Positions 38,591 through 48,102 of a stretch of DNA of 64,000 nt are shown one piece after another. The DNA is from Paenibacillus sp. N3.4. GTDB taxonomy: Bacteria; Bacillota; Bacilli; Paenibacillales; NBRC-103111. The notes beneath the pieces were generated by a model. The model ran no database searches. It saw only the letters and a list, made by a program, of their open reading frames with translations, and was not told the DNA's origin. Within the stretch, counting starts at the first letter, position 1, and each line of letters begins with the position of its first letter. The position numbers and the translations under genes were made by a program. The stretch covers positions 59,383 to 123,382 of the forward strand of contig NZ_VRTT01000011.1 of NCBI RefSeq assembly GCF_008017805.1. Reading direction: 5' to 3'.

Positions 38591-38621
38591 AACCTTCGTT
38601 TACGTGTTATAAACGAAGGTT
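38591..38621. terminator. bidirectional terminator
   Basis: AACCTTCGTTTA pairs perfectly with TAAACGAAGGTT around 7 bases; on the minus strand it runs into TTTTTC. Confidence 0.7.
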
Positions 38622-38629
38622 CTTTCATA

Positions 38630-38767
38630 TGGTGATCATCTCTTGTATTCGTTAAATCAGCCCATACTTCACCCGCACGAGCGGCACCTACGAACATACG
38701 TTTCATTTCTTCATCACTATTCAATATGCCATTCAAAAAATTGCATCATCGTGTGATTACGTTCCAT
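38630..38767 (-). pseudogene. cytoplasmic alpha-amylase relic, ends only
   Basis: After an AAAGGAGCC site, the ATG at 38767 starts MERNHTMMQFFEWH, the N-terminus typical of bacterial liquefying/cytoplasmic alpha-amylases, and then hits a stop. One frame over, MKRMFVGAARAGEVWADLTN follows at once; it resembles the C-terminal 'VGKEHAGEVWTDLTGN' segment of the same family. About 450 central codons are therefore deleted. Confidence 0.65.
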
Positions 38768-39089
38768 TCGTTAGGCTCCTTTCGATCATGCTACAACCTG
38801 CAATCCGTTGGGGATGAAGCTGAGACAGGTGTAGACACATCATTAATACGTTTAAAAACTATGTATATGGGATAAAAGGATAATAATCTTCTATTCTATT
38901 AATAAACGTTTTCTGAAACACTGAATCTTACTTCTATAAACTAATAGTTAAACATTCATAGTTATGTTAACCTTAATAAGCAGCACTGAAATTGGCAGAA
39001 TTTTACTAACTATACGATTATCTCGTTAATTTGGTCTTTTGACGATGACCTGGGGATTTCAATAAAAATACGAAAAGGGAGAGTGTGCT
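38768..39089 (+). other. upstream region of the AI-2E-family gene
   Basis: About 320 AT-rich bases without a gene. GTTTAA-N13-GGGATA at 38850-38874 resembles a sigma-B-type promoter but deviates in the -10 half and lies 215 bp from the start codon. I see nothing else. Confidence 0.4.
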
Positions 39090-40184
39090 ATGTCCATGAA
39101 TAGCAAATTTGCGAAGTTTTTTTTCACGCTATTAACATTCTTGATAATTCTTGCGATTATTTTTATGACATCCAAAATTAGTTTTGTCTTTAAACCCATA
39201 TTTTTAATATTTAATATTTTAATTATTCCATTTATGTTAGCGGGATTTTTTTACTATCTTCTACGCCCGCTCGTGAATTATTTTGAGATAAGAAAAATTC
39301 ATAAAACCGTTTCCATAATCCTCATTTATATTGTTCTCTCCGCAATTGCCGTTATCTTTGTCATTATTATCTGGCCGCATCTGCAAACACAAATTGAAAA
39401 TTTTATTAAAAGCGCTCCGCAACTGATTAAAGGATTTCAGGTTCAAATCAATAAGATACAGGAATCACGACTTGTTTCCATGTTTGTCAGCAAGGATTCT
39501 GATATTTCCGCTAAATTATCCGAGTATTTAAATGCTGCGATTACTACCGCCTCAAATTATGTTTCAAATGTACTCTCGATCATTACTAACTTTGTGATTG
39601 TCATTGCAACAGCACCGATTATTCTTTATTACTTATTAAAAGAAAGCTCGCATATACCTGAGTCTATTCTTCATCTTATTCCAAAACGTTATCGTAAAGA
39701 TGGAAAAGAGGTTATTGCGGAGGTTGATGCCGCTTTAAGCGGTTTTATAGTAGGACGTGTGATTATTACATGCTTGCTTGGTGTCCTATTATATATCGGT
39801 TTTATGATTATTGGCTTGCCTTATGCTTTACTTCTAGCTGTCATTGCCACGGTGCTCAATATTATTCCTTATATCGGACAGTTCCTCGGTGCTATTCCTT
39901 GTTTAATTGTTGCGTTTATTGATGCTCCCTCTATGATTATTTGGGTAATTATCGTAACGGTCATTGCTCAACAAATTGAGAGCAGTTTTCTATCGCCGCA
40001 CATTTACGGCAAACGCTTGGATATCCATCCATTGACAACTATTATTCTATTACTGGTGGCCGGTGACATTGCAGGGATTTTAGGCGTTATTCTAGCTATC
40101 CCCGCTTACATGGTTGTAAAGATTATCTTAGTGAGAATATATCGCTTATTCTTAGCAGATAAAATCGAAGAGCTGATAGAATGA
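39090..40184 (+). CDS. AI-2E family transporter/permease
   Basis: A 364-residue membrane protein with about eight hydrophobic segments and the conserved C-terminal stretch of the family: GRVIITCLLGVLLYIGFMII, then NIIPYIGQFLGAIPC, then IESSFLSPHIYGKRLDIHPL. Members include YtvI and TqsA of Bacillota; roles range from small-molecule export to Na+/H+ exchange, so the name should not be taken as proof of AI-2 transport. A GGGAGAG site precedes the ATG. It stands alone. Confidence 0.9.
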   Translation: MSMNSKFAKFFFTLLTFLIILAIIFMTSKISFVFKPIFLIFNILIIPFMLAGFFYYLLRPLVNYFEIRKIHKTVSIILIYIVLSAIAVIFVIIIWPHLQTQIENFIKSAPQLIKGFQVQINKIQESRLVSMFVSKDSDISAKLSEYLNAAITTASNYVSNVLSIITNFVIVIATAPIILYYLLKESSHIPESILHLIPKRYRKDGKEVIAEVDAALSGFIVGRVIITCLLGVLLYIGFMIIGLPYALLLAVIATVLNIIPYIGQFLGAIPCLIVAFIDAPSMIIWVIIVTVIAQQIESSFLSPHIYGKRLDIHPLTTIILLLVAGDIAGILGVILAIPAYMVVKIILVRIYRLFLADKIEELIE

Positions 40185-40254
40185 TTCAGCGATCGCATCT
40201 CTCCCATTTGAGCGTATCTTCATCTATGGGAGTCCTAGCTTTATTCTTTTTTCA

Positions 40255-40283
40255 ATAAAAAAAGGCTGCCAGTAACGGCAGCT
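40255..40283 (-). terminator. terminator downstream of the Gfo/Idh genes
   Basis: On the minus strand AGCTGCC-gttact-GGCAGCC is followed by seven T. Confidence 0.8.
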
Positions 40284-40309
40284 AAACGACAATAATATGT
40301 GTGTTCGAC

Positions 40310-40419
40310 TTATTTGTCTAAGAATTCTCCGAGCCTCGGAAGTTCCTCATTCCAATTGGCTGGTTTGGTGCCTTTTGCAAATAATCGACGGGTAAATGAT
40401 CGCCGCGGGCAGTAAATTG
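40310..40419 (-). pseudogene. orphan gene tail
   Basis: Directly after the Gfo/Idh stop the minus strand reads LFAKGTKPANWNEELPRLGE and FLDK-stop at 40310. This is coding-like, with no start of its own, and is probably the 3' end of a deleted sugar-metabolism gene. Family not recognised. Confidence 0.35.
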
Positions 40420-41405
40420 TTACAACAGGACGGGTTGACCTTCTTGAAGAGACTTATACCCAGCTAGCGCGACAATCGCCGAATGCCATCCATCTTCGCC
40501 AGAGATGGGAACAGCTTCGCCTCTGAGAAGCGCATGCACAAAATCTTGGATCATGTACGCATCCATATCATCCCCCCAATAGTCCCATACACCTTTACCG
40601 ATTGTGCTGCTGTAGAGCTCGTTCTTTTGGGCGAGTCCGTCAACTGAAATGACGCCTTTGGTACCGACGATTTCCATAGTCACATCTCCCCACGTCGGGA
40701 ACGGAGCTCTCCTTGACCAACTCGTATCCAGCACCCCGAATACGCCATTTGCTAATTTCACATGAATCATACCTGCATCCTCCACAGCCAGATTCTCTTG
40801 AAACAAAGCCGCTGCATATGCATAGACTTCCTTCACCTCAGAACCCGTGAACCAATTTATGAGATCCATGACATGCACCGTATGGTCCAATAAAGCGCCG
40901 CCCCCAGAAAGCTTGGGATCAACGAACCATCCACCTGGGTAGCTGCCCCGGTTTGTACCTTTGATGGCGACAATTTGGCCAATATCTCCGCGATCGACCG
41001 CTTCCTTGGCTTGTATCACGGCCGCCAGGTATCGGCACGGAAATGCCGTCATTAACTGTACATTGTTTTCTCGGCATGCGTGATCATATGCTGCATATCG
41101 TCAGCGGTTATGCCGAGCGGTTTTTCGCAAAGCACATGCTTTCCTCTTTTCGCCGCCTCGATGGTAATCTCGGCATGATACACATTTTCTGAACAAATGA
41201 TAACAGCATCCATATCTGAAGCTAGCAATTGCCGATAGTCTTCGTAATAAGGCAGTTGATACTGATTTATGAGAGAATCCACACGACTTTTAACCCGATC
41301 AGCAATCCCTACTATCTCTACTTCAGGTAAAGAAAGCAGCGCATGGAAATAAGAAAATGCATGTCCGTGTGCAAAGCTAATCATGCCGACTTTAAGTTTT
41401 TTCAT
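40420..41405 (-). pseudogene. Gfo/Idh/MocA oxidoreductase with one frameshift
   Basis: The first 117 residues hold the Rossmann loop (MKKLKVGMISFAHGHAFSYF) and the EKP motif (HVLCEKPLGI). After one missing A in the run at 41066-41069 the frame continues NNVQLMTAFPCRYLAAV and runs to a normal end with GGGALLDHTVHVMDLINWF. The restored protein is about 328 residues. It follows a second Gfo/Idh gene by 34 bp with a GGAGGAAG site. Substrate unknown; probably sugar or inositol catabolism. Confidence 0.85.
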
Positions 41406-41439
41406 GTATTCTTCCTCCTAATAGATCTGATTTTGTTCT

Positions 41440-42432
41440 TCATGAAAGGCTTAGTGGCAGGTGAACGGCTTTCCCCGTCTTCACGCTTTCACGTGCGGCC
41501 AGCGCCAGTTCCAACGCTTGATAAGCATCTCTCGCGGAAACAATAGCTTCCGTTCCTTCACGAATGCTCGCGATGAAATGCCGAAGCTCCAACTCATAGG
41601 GGCTTTGGAATCCTGGGCTTTCCGGCACCGTTACGAAAGCACTTGCTTCTGAGGCCGATGAAACCTTATGAATTTGCAGGGAGCTGCTTTTCATACTGTT
41701 CGCCATTACAATACCTTCGCTTCCCGCAATCTCCGCTTTCGTCTGAAACGGTCCGGGAAACCCCCAGTTTGCTTCCACATTGGCAACGGCACCCGTTTTG
41801 AACTGGAGCGTGACCAGCGCATAATCCAACTGATCATCACTGCGGTTTAATGCGTAAACGGTTTTGACCTCGCCGAGCGTCCATCTCAGAAAGTCCAGGT
41901 CGTGAATCATCAGATCCACAATAACACCGCCGCTTTTTTCAAGATCGTTGTACCAGGCTTTCGTTTTCCCAGGGTGACCGCCAATGCGACTGGCATGGGC
42001 GACGCAAGCCCTGCCTAATTTCCCACTGTCCAAAGATCGTTTCATACCCACATAATCCGGGAAAAAGCGAACGACGTGTCCGACGAACAGGCGAACATTG
42101 TTTTCATCACAACAGCGAATCATCTGATCCGCATCCTCCAGACTAAGGGCGATCGGCTTCTCGCAAATGACGTGTTTTCCCGCCTTAGCCGCCTGGAGCG
42201 TATATGTTTTATGCAAAAAACTTGGAAGTGCTATGCTGATTACATCAAATTCGGCCTCTTCCAGCATCTTCTCGAAGGAACTATAAGCGAGAGCCCCTGT
42301 TTCCTCGGATAATTCAAGGGCCAGTTCCAATTGCTGGTCACAAACACCCGTCAACTCCACGTCCTTCATCTTCGCATACATGTTGGCATGGACACGTCCT
42401 AACCCACCGCAACCTAATACAGCTACTTTCAT
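41440..42432 (-). CDS. Gfo/Idh/MocA family oxidoreductase
   Basis: About 330 residues, complete. MKVAVLGCGGLGRVHANMYA forms the NAD(P) loop, HVICEKPIAL the catalytic-lysine motif, and GGVIVDLMIHDLDFLRW the sheet-domain motif. I chose the ATG at 42432 because GAAGGAGATGG precedes it and the Rossmann fold begins there; the longer frame adds 33 residues of no recognisable structure. Divergent from the AraC gene next door, which may control it. Confidence 0.92.
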   Translation of the reverse strand: MKVAVLGCGGLGRVHANMYAKMKDVELTGVCDQQLELALELSEETGALAYSSFEKMLEEAEFDVISIALPSFLHKTYTLQAAKAGKHVICEKPIALSLEDADQMIRCCDENNVRLFVGHVVRFFPDYVGMKRSLDSGKLGRACVAHASRIGGHPGKTKAWYNDLEKSGGVIVDLMIHDLDFLRWTLGEVKTVYALNRSDDQLDYALVTLQFKTGAVANVEANWGFPGPFQTKAEIAGSEGIVMANSMKSSSLQIHKVSSASEASAFVTVPESPGFQSPYELELRHFIASIREGTEAIVSARDAYQALELALAARESVKTGKAVHLPLSLS

Positions 42433-42563
42433 AGTTCCATCTCCTTCACTTGATATATACGTGCGCTTAGGAAAATGATACAGTCGAGAAAGACGCAAGT
42501 ATATGCGGCAATTCATCAGATTTGTATCCATATTCGTCCTAAAAAAATTGAGAGGTTGTTACT

Positions 42564-43466
42564 GTGGAAATATTTCAAGAACCAATCCCTTATCAGAATC
42601 CTCAATTATGCATAAAAGTATGGAAATTTACGCATATGGGTTCCGAGTCAGACGATCTCGTGCGGTGGCACTATCATAAAGAAGTGGAGTTTATCCTTGT
42701 TTTGGATGGTATCCATTGCATGAATACACCAACGCAAGCTTATGTATTAAAGCCGGGTGAAGTCATCGTCATTGGTTCCTCTCAGCTTCATAGACCACTG
42801 ACCATTGCCGGACAGTCCGCAACTTTCCTGGTCCTTCACATTGATCTACAACCGTACTTCGACCCTGCAATGATGCACTATACAAGACACTTCATGGAAG
42901 TGTTGAACCCACTTGAAGAATTGAACTACATCTTTCGTAAGTTTCCGCATGTGCAGCTTGAGGTCGGTACAATTCTACTCCGCATACATGAGGAAGTGAT
43001 GCAGAAAAAGAAAGGTTACGAAATCGCAGTCAGCATGCACATCAAGCATTTGCTTCTAATCCTGCTGCGCAATGACGACCAGGAGCTTCTGCTCGCGCAT
43101 GAGTATGTCGATGCGGACGTTTTTCGTCCAGTTTCCGCCTACATTGAGGAGCACCTTGATGAAAAAATTAATATGGCGGATGTTAGCAAAATCGTAGGAA
43201 TGAGCTATGCGTATTTCTCTAAATATTTTAAGAAGAAGGTTGGCATCTCTTTCACTGATTTCGTCAACCGGAAGCGAATCGCCAAAGCGGAGAGAATGAT
43301 CGCTATCGGCAATAAGAACGTAACGGATATTGCCATAGCAGTGGGCATTGAAAACATGGCACATTTCTACGAGCTGTTTAAGCGGTTTAGCGGCTGTACC
43401 CCAAGGCAGTATAAGCAGAAAATGCGGGGCGGTGAAGGACGGGAAGCAGGTTATGATTACGTATAA
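42564..43466 (+). CDS. AraC-family regulator with N-terminal cupin
   Basis: A 300-residue protein: a cupin sensor domain (about 25-110; HYHKEVEFILVLDG, LKPGEVIVIGSSQLH) and a C-terminal double HTH (VSKIVGMSYAYFSKYFKKKV, then VTDIAIAVGIENMAHFYELF). The start is GTG with GAGAGG upstream. Divergent from the Gfo/Idh pair, so it is their likely activator. Confidence 0.92.
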   Translation: MEIFQEPIPYQNPQLCIKVWKFTHMGSESDDLVRWHYHKEVEFILVLDGIHCMNTPTQAYVLKPGEVIVIGSSQLHRPLTIAGQSATFLVLHIDLQPYFDPAMMHYTRHFMEVLNPLEELNYIFRKFPHVQLEVGTILLRIHEEVMQKKKGYEIAVSMHIKHLLLILLRNDDQELLLAHEYVDADVFRPVSAYIEEHLDEKINMADVSKIVGMSYAYFSKYFKKKVGISFTDFVNRKRIAKAERMIAIGNKNVTDIAIAVGIENMAHFYELFKRFSGCTPRQYKQKMRGGEGREAGYDYV

Positions 43467-43473
43467 GATAAAA

Positions 43474-43523
43474 ACAGGGCTGTTCTCAACATCATCTTGC
43501 GACGATTTTGAGAACAGCCCTGT
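43474..43523 (+). terminator. terminator with a perfect 16-bp stem
   Basis: ACAGGGCTGTTCTCAA and TTGAGAACAGCCCTGT enclose 18 bases, eight bases after the AraC stop. The T run after it is weak (CTTTAC). Confidence 0.75.
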
Positions 43524-43528
43524 CTTTA

Positions 43529-43875
43529 CAAGGAGTTAAACAATCTCTTTACGGTTATGAATGCTTGTTGTTTCGTGTAAACAGAATTAAGGTTAAAAGA
43601 AGTTGTTGACCGAGTGTGCTATGATGGTTAAGTTGACGCCAAAGAACCACATATTTGTGGTTCTTCTTTTTACTGAACTGAAAACAACATGGTTGCTGCT
43701 TGTAAACCGTGCAACGCGGGACCGGGTATTTTATCTGCCTCAAAGCCTTAAAATTTCGCCTAAGTTCCATAATGACCTGGAATTCCGTATGAATTTAATT
43801 TTTCCTTCGCTCGTCCCAAGAGCCCGAATTTCAGCATCGTCTGTATTGTCGGTGGTCGGGGCACATATCATCAGC
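43529..43875. other. gap with an isolated hairpin
   Basis: AAGAACCACA-tatt-TGTGGTTCTT followed by CTTTTT at 43643-43671 looks like a plus-strand terminator with no gene before it. TGCTATGAT (43617-43625) upstream could be an extended -10 box, so a very short transcript is conceivable. The rest shows no convincing gene. Confidence 0.4.
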
Positions 43876-43926
43876 TTGGTAACGTTACCAAAAAGGATTG
43901 CTCTTTAAAAAAATATAGGTTAAGAT
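43876..43926 (+). promoter_or_regulatory. LacI-type operator and promoter of the regulator gene
   Basis: The perfect palindrome TTGGTAACGTTACCAA (43876-43891) lies just before a promoter TTGCTC-N17-TAAGAT (43898-43926). The same operator recurs at 46417, 52869 and, with one change, 52977. Confidence 0.75.
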
Positions 43927-43956
43927 TAATAAAATGGTCTCAAAGGATGTGCCAAT

Positions 43957-45021
43957 TTGTCAAAGAAAATAACCATTACCGATATCGCCAAGAAAAGCGG
44001 TGTCTCCGTTACAACGGTTTCAAGGGTTTTAAACAATAGTCCGTCAGTATCTCCGGCTAAGAGGGAACGAATCCTGCGGATTATTGATGAATATAACTAT
44101 ACGCCAAGTATTTTTGCCCGTGGGATGATTAATCATAAGACCAAAAACATTGGTGTAATGCTCCCGGATATAACAAACCCTTACTTTGCGTCATTCTTTC
44201 TTCAAGTGGAGCACTTTGCATTAAGCAACATGTATGCGACTATCCTATTCAATACAATGTATACTAAAAATCATCAAAAATACGAAACGCCGCTTAGTGA
44301 AGCAGATTATTTCAAAATTATTCTTGAAAAACAGGTGGATGGCGTTCTTATTCTTGGAGGGCAGATCGATAAAGAAGAGATTTCTCCTGCATTTATTGAG
44401 GCAATCAATGAGCTCCACCGCAATGTGCCGGTTGTCGTTGTCGGCTCCAAAATCGAAGGCTGCAATTGCTTATTCATTGAACGAAACTCCAAACAAGGCA
44501 TCACATCACTAGTTCATCATTTCAAGGCATTGGGACATTCTAACATTGGCTTCATCGGCGGTGAACCAGGCATTAGGATCACCACTGCAAGAATTAATGC
44601 ATTCAGACAATGTATGCGTACCTTTGGCAAAGAACCGCTAGAGAGCCATATAGTCATGTCAGACTACTACGCCCCAGACGGCTATCAAGCGATGAAACAG
44701 TTGCTGGACGACAATAATAATCAGTTACCAACAGCCATAATTGCAATTAACGATATGGTTGCACTAGGTGCTATTCGGGCAATGAAAGATGCTAACTTAA
44801 GCTGTCCAGAGGATATAGCCATTGCCAGTTGCGATCAGTTTCTACATAGCGACTATTTCACTCCGAGACTGACAACAGTGGATCAGCACAATGAGTATTT
44901 GGGCAGAATGGCCGTCATGCAATTGATTAGTGCCATTAATGGTTCCATAGAATCAATCAGCGTAGAACACATGCCACAACTAGTTATTCGGGAATCCTGC
45001 GGGTCCATCACCCGTTCCTAA
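43957..45021 (+). CDS. LacI-family transcriptional regulator
   Basis: A 354-residue protein: N-terminal LacI HTH and hinge (ITDIAKKSGVSVTTVSRVLN) and a periplasmic-binding-protein-like effector domain (NIGVMLPDITNPYF, HFKALGHSNIGFIGGEPG). The start is TTG at 43957 after AAAGGATG. It is convergent with the ROK-GH9-importer-SIS operon, and operators of identical sequence stand before itself and within that operon. It is probably their repressor and autoregulated; the inducer is likely a sugar from that pathway. Confidence 0.92.
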   Translation: MSKKITITDIAKKSGVSVTTVSRVLNNSPSVSPAKRERILRIIDEYNYTPSIFARGMINHKTKNIGVMLPDITNPYFASFFLQVEHFALSNMYATILFNTMYTKNHQKYETPLSEADYFKIILEKQVDGVLILGGQIDKEEISPAFIEAINELHRNVPVVVVGSKIEGCNCLFIERNSKQGITSLVHHFKALGHSNIGFIGGEPGIRITTARINAFRQCMRTFGKEPLESHIVMSDYYAPDGYQAMKQLLDDNNNQLPTAIIAINDMVALGAIRAMKDANLSCPEDIAIASCDQFLHSDYFTPRLTTVDQHNEYLGRMAVMQLISAINGSIESISVEHMPQLVIRESCGSITRS

Positions 45022-45038
45022 CCCCGCTCTCCTTACAG

Positions 45039-45088
45039 CATCCATATCGGAACAAGGAATAACTCTTGCTCCGACATGGATGTTTTTT
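45039..45088 (+). terminator. terminator of the LacI gene
   Basis: CATCCAT-a-TCGGA-a-CAAG pairs with CTTG-c-TCCGA-c-ATGGATG, followed by seven T. Confidence 0.85.
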
Positions 45089-45097
45089 TATTAGAAA

Positions 45098-45120
45098 GAC
45101 CTAGCCTGCGGCTAGGTTCT
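45098..45120 (-). terminator. terminator of the SIS operon
   Basis: On the minus strand AACCTAGC-cgcag-GCTAGGT is followed by CTTTCTAATAAAA. It lies 165 bp beyond the SIS gene stop. The sequence between (45121-45284) shows no gene. Confidence 0.6.
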
Positions 45121-45284
45121 CTACAATTGTGCACTCGGGGATGAATAGGCAAGCAAATTGTGCTTATTTCCGCTTACTTCGCGGCATTTCGTGAGATAAG
45201 ACCACACAGCGTACTTTTGTGCTGCATTTTCTTACTTTCTGCGCGCATGAACGAACATCTTGTATGCCACACATCCCCATTGCC

Positions 45285-46370
45285 TTACGCATAATCCCCC
45301 GGCTGGGTTTTGCTTTTCATCGCAACTCCGAAATCCGTGTAAATTCGTTGTGTCAAATCAATTCCTCGGGCTCCTGCAATATGATGCGCCAAAATTTGAA
45401 AAGGAATGATCATGAACAAAGGAGCCATGTACTCATCTAAATCCACATCCAGTCCCAAAACACTCACATCTGTAGAGGCATCCAACGTTACGGTATACGT
45501 ATATGGGGTAATATTGCTTTCATAAAGTTGCAGCAGCTTTATCCGCTCCTTAATCGGGCTTTCCGTTTCTATGAAGAAAATACGATGCTGCGGATTGACC
45601 TCGAGATAAGGACCATGCATGAAGGCTTCAAGGTCGATTCCTTGCGAAGGAAGACGAACTGTCTCTGAAAATTTGGTTTCAATTTCTTTTGCAGTACCGA
45701 CCGTAGGACCGTACCCTATTGCCGTAAACCTTGGCGCACTAGCCAACTGTACCTTATGCTTCTCAAAAAAAGCTTCCGTTTTGGTAATCACGTTCGGAAT
45801 TGCCATAGAAGCTTTTCTAAACTTAGCCAAGTAGGCCTGCTCCTCCGATTCTGTGAGCCTCCCCATCGTCACTGCTGTCCGTAGTCCAGCGAGCATCAAG
45901 GTGAGAACAGTTGCTATAAATCCTTTCGTCACGTAACCGACGCGTTCCTTGCCGCATCCGATATCGATCGTTACGTCAGATACTTCCGAGATGGCCGTTG
46001 TGACATCACTTGTAAAGGCAATAGTTTTTAGACCTGTCTGTTCACGGATGCGCGCCATGGCTCCGATCGTCGACGTGCTTTGTCCACTTTGCGAAATGCC
46101 CAGGACTAGATCGCAATGCGGGCTTACTTTGTCGTAATGAGTAAAATTGAAGGGTTCCTTGATGTCAATTCGAACATCGGCAACCTTTTCAATGTAGTAT
46201 TTGGCGCTTAGTGCGGCGTTAATGCTTGACCCGGTCGCTAAAATAAGCCATTCCTTCTTGTTTTGGGAGGCCAGTTCCGCAAACAAGCCAACATTTTGCG
46301 GATAGGCATCCAAAATATCTGCAGTTACAGCCTGTTCTTCATGAATATACGTCATCATGGTTGGTTTCAT
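45285..46370 (-). CDS. SIS-domain sugar isomerase/deaminase
   Basis: A 361-residue protein with two SIS (sugar isomerase) domains as in the C-terminal half of GlmS: LILATGSSINAALSAKYYIE, GISQSGQSTSTIGA and GYGPTVGTAKEIETKFSET, with the HGPY motif in EAFMHGPYLEV. There is no glutaminase domain. Such proteins deaminate or isomerise aminosugar 6-phosphates (AgaS-, NagB-II- or FrlB-like). Last gene of the LacI operon, preceded by its own operator copy. In context it probably handles the phosphorylated sugar made by the ROK kinase. Confidence 0.85.
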   Translation of the reverse strand: MKPTMMTYIHEEQAVTADILDAYPQNVGLFAELASQNKKEWLILATGSSINAALSAKYYIEKVADVRIDIKEPFNFTHYDKVSPHCDLVLGISQSGQSTSTIGAMARIREQTGLKTIAFTSDVTTAISEVSDVTIDIGCGKERVGYVTKGFIATVLTLMLAGLRTAVTMGRLTESEEQAYLAKFRKASMAIPNVITKTEAFFEKHKVQLASAPRFTAIGYGPTVGTAKEIETKFSETVRLPSQGIDLEAFMHGPYLEVNPQHRIFFIETESPIKERIKLLQLYESNITPYTYTVTLDASTDVSVLGLDVDLDEYMAPLFMIIPFQILAHHIAGARGIDLTQRIYTDFGVAMKSKTQPGDYA

Positions 46371-46416
46371 TGAATGCTCCGCCTCCTATATCCTACCATC
46401 ACACTTTCATCGCTTC

Positions 46417-46432
46417 TTGGTAACGTTACCAT
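46417..46432. promoter_or_regulatory. LacI-type operator before the SIS gene
   Basis: TTGGTAACGTTACCAT, 46 bp upstream of the SIS start and directly after the permease stop. It may repress an internal promoter or act as a roadblock. Confidence 0.75.
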
Positions 46433-46433
46433 A

Positions 46434-47261
46434 TTACCCTTTTACAGCACCGGCTGTCATCCCTTGTACTAATTGTTTTTCCAGCAGCGCATAGAACGCC
46501 AGCACAGGCAGCAGGGCCGTCGTAAGCGCAGCCATCTGCAGCGTTTGAAACTTCGTCTCTGTACCGGCAAAATTCGCAAGCCCTAGCGGAATTGTCTTCA
46601 ACCCCGATTTACTAATCAATACAAGAGCAAACAGGAATTCATTCCAATTGTAAATAAAATTAATAATAATGACCGTGGCCAAAGCCGGACGAGTCATCGG
46701 CAGTATGATCGACCAGAAAATTCGGTAAATACCGCTGCCATCGATGATTGCGGATTCTTCGATATCCTTGGGAAAGGACTTCATAAATCCAACCAAAATA
46801 AAGATCGTAATAGATAGATGAAAAGCGGTATTCGGCAAAATAAGTGAAAGATGAGTATCCAATAAATGAAGTTTCTTCATAATCGTGAAGATTGGAACCA
46901 ATGTAGCATGAATAGGTATGGTCAACCCGATGATAAACAAACCGTACACCCAATTGGACAATTTATAGCTGAATCTGGCTATAAAATACGATGTCAATGC
47001 ACCCAGTAGTACAGTTACAACAATGGATATGGCGGTGACCAATATACTGTTCCAGAAATATACGCCGAGATTAGCTACTTCCCAAGCCGCTGTGTAGTTG
47101 TTAAAATTCCAATGTTTTGGCCACCCTAGCGGATTAATCGAAAAATCGTTTTCAGATTTGAAGGAATTCATCACCATCCACAGAATGGGCAAAATATTAA
47201 CCAGACCGGTAATCAATAAAATGAAATGAAAGCACATGAGCTTTAATCGCGATGTTTGCAT
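46434..47261 (-). CDS. carbohydrate ABC transporter permease (MalG type)
   Basis: A 275-residue protein with about six membrane segments, the EAA loop EESAIIDGSGIYRIFWSIILP and the family ending EKQLVQGMTAGAVKG. A GGAGGAGG site precedes the ATG. It pairs with the damaged permease gene upstream. Confidence 0.92.
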   Translation of the reverse strand: MQTSRLKLMCFHFILLITGLVNILPILWMVMNSFKSENDFSINPLGWPKHWNFNNYTAAWEVANLGVYFWNSILVTAISIVVTVLLGALTSYFIARFSYKLSNWVYGLFIIGLTIPIHATLVPIFTIMKKLHLLDTHLSLILPNTAFHLSITIFILVGFMKSFPKDIEESAIIDGSGIYRIFWSIILPMTRPALATVIIINFIYNWNEFLFALVLISKSGLKTIPLGLANFAGTETKFQTLQMAALTTALLPVLAFYALLEKQLVQGMTAGAVKG

Positions 47262-47282
47262 ACATCCTCCTCCACCAGTCGC

Positions 47283-48066
47283 CTAGCTGTTGCGTCGAGT
47301 AATCAAGTTAGCAGAATAGATGACAATTAGACTGAACAGCAAGATCAGGATGGACACTGCGCTCCCGTAACCGAAGCTCATATTCTGGAAAGCGCTGTTG
47401 TACATATAAATAGTCATCACGTCCGTATTATGCGCAGGACCTCCTGCAGTCATTACGAAAACCAGGTCGAAAACACGGAAACTGTTGCTAATCGCAAATA
47501 CGACTGTTACCCAAATAGTTTCCTTGAGCATCGGAAGCGTCAAATACCAGAACTGTTTCCAGCCAGTTGCCCCGTCCATTACCGCTGCTTCCTTGACTTC
47601 TTCTGCAATGTTTTGTAAAGCTGCCAAGAAAATGACCATATAGAAGCCATAATTCTGCCAAATATACGTCAAACTGATCGATGGCATTCCGAACAACGGA
47701 CTGCCCAGCCAATCCCGAGTCCAACTGTCCAATCCAAACATCAATAAGACGCTGTTCAACAAGCCAGCTTCATTCCTGTATACCATGCCCCATGTAAGGG
47801 ATACAATTGCCGTCGAAATAACGACGGGTACGAATAGCATGGACCGGTAAATCTTGAGCCCTCTCAGAGAGCGGTTTAACAGCATGGCAAACAACAGCCC
47901 CAGCGGCAGTTGACCGAATACACCGGTTAGCAGCATGAAGATATTGTTCTTCACCCCGGTCCAAAAGACCGGGTCCGTCAAAATGGAAATAAAATTATCC
48001 AGCCCCACAAAACGCATAGAACATGCCGACGAATAAAATCCATCCTGTTCTTCTCGTTACTTGCAT
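47283..48066 (-). pseudogene. carbohydrate ABC transporter permease (MalF type), damaged N-terminus
   Basis: The normal start (ATG 48066, AGAGG site) reads MQVTRRTGWILFVGMF and then runs out of frame to a stop at 47995. The remaining 244 residues resume at MRFVGLDNFISILTDPVFW (48017) and are intact, with the EAA loop KEAAVMDGATGWKQFWYLTL. Compared with its homologues, most of the first membrane segment and the loop after it, roughly 40-60 residues, are missing. This needs a larger deletion than the single-base losses seen elsewhere. Confidence 0.8.
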
Positions 48067-48102
48067 ATGCAACCTCTTCTCACACTAATAAATATGGAAT
48101 TC

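Noticed and set aside
38850..38874. Sigma-B-like promoter GTTTAA-N13-GGGATA
   Set aside because: The -10 half deviates from GGGTAT at three positions and it is 215 bp from the start codon; chance in AT-rich DNA is likely.
43603..43908. 101-codon plus-strand ORF
   Set aside because: It crosses a hairpin and the LacI operator, has no ribosome site and no domain.
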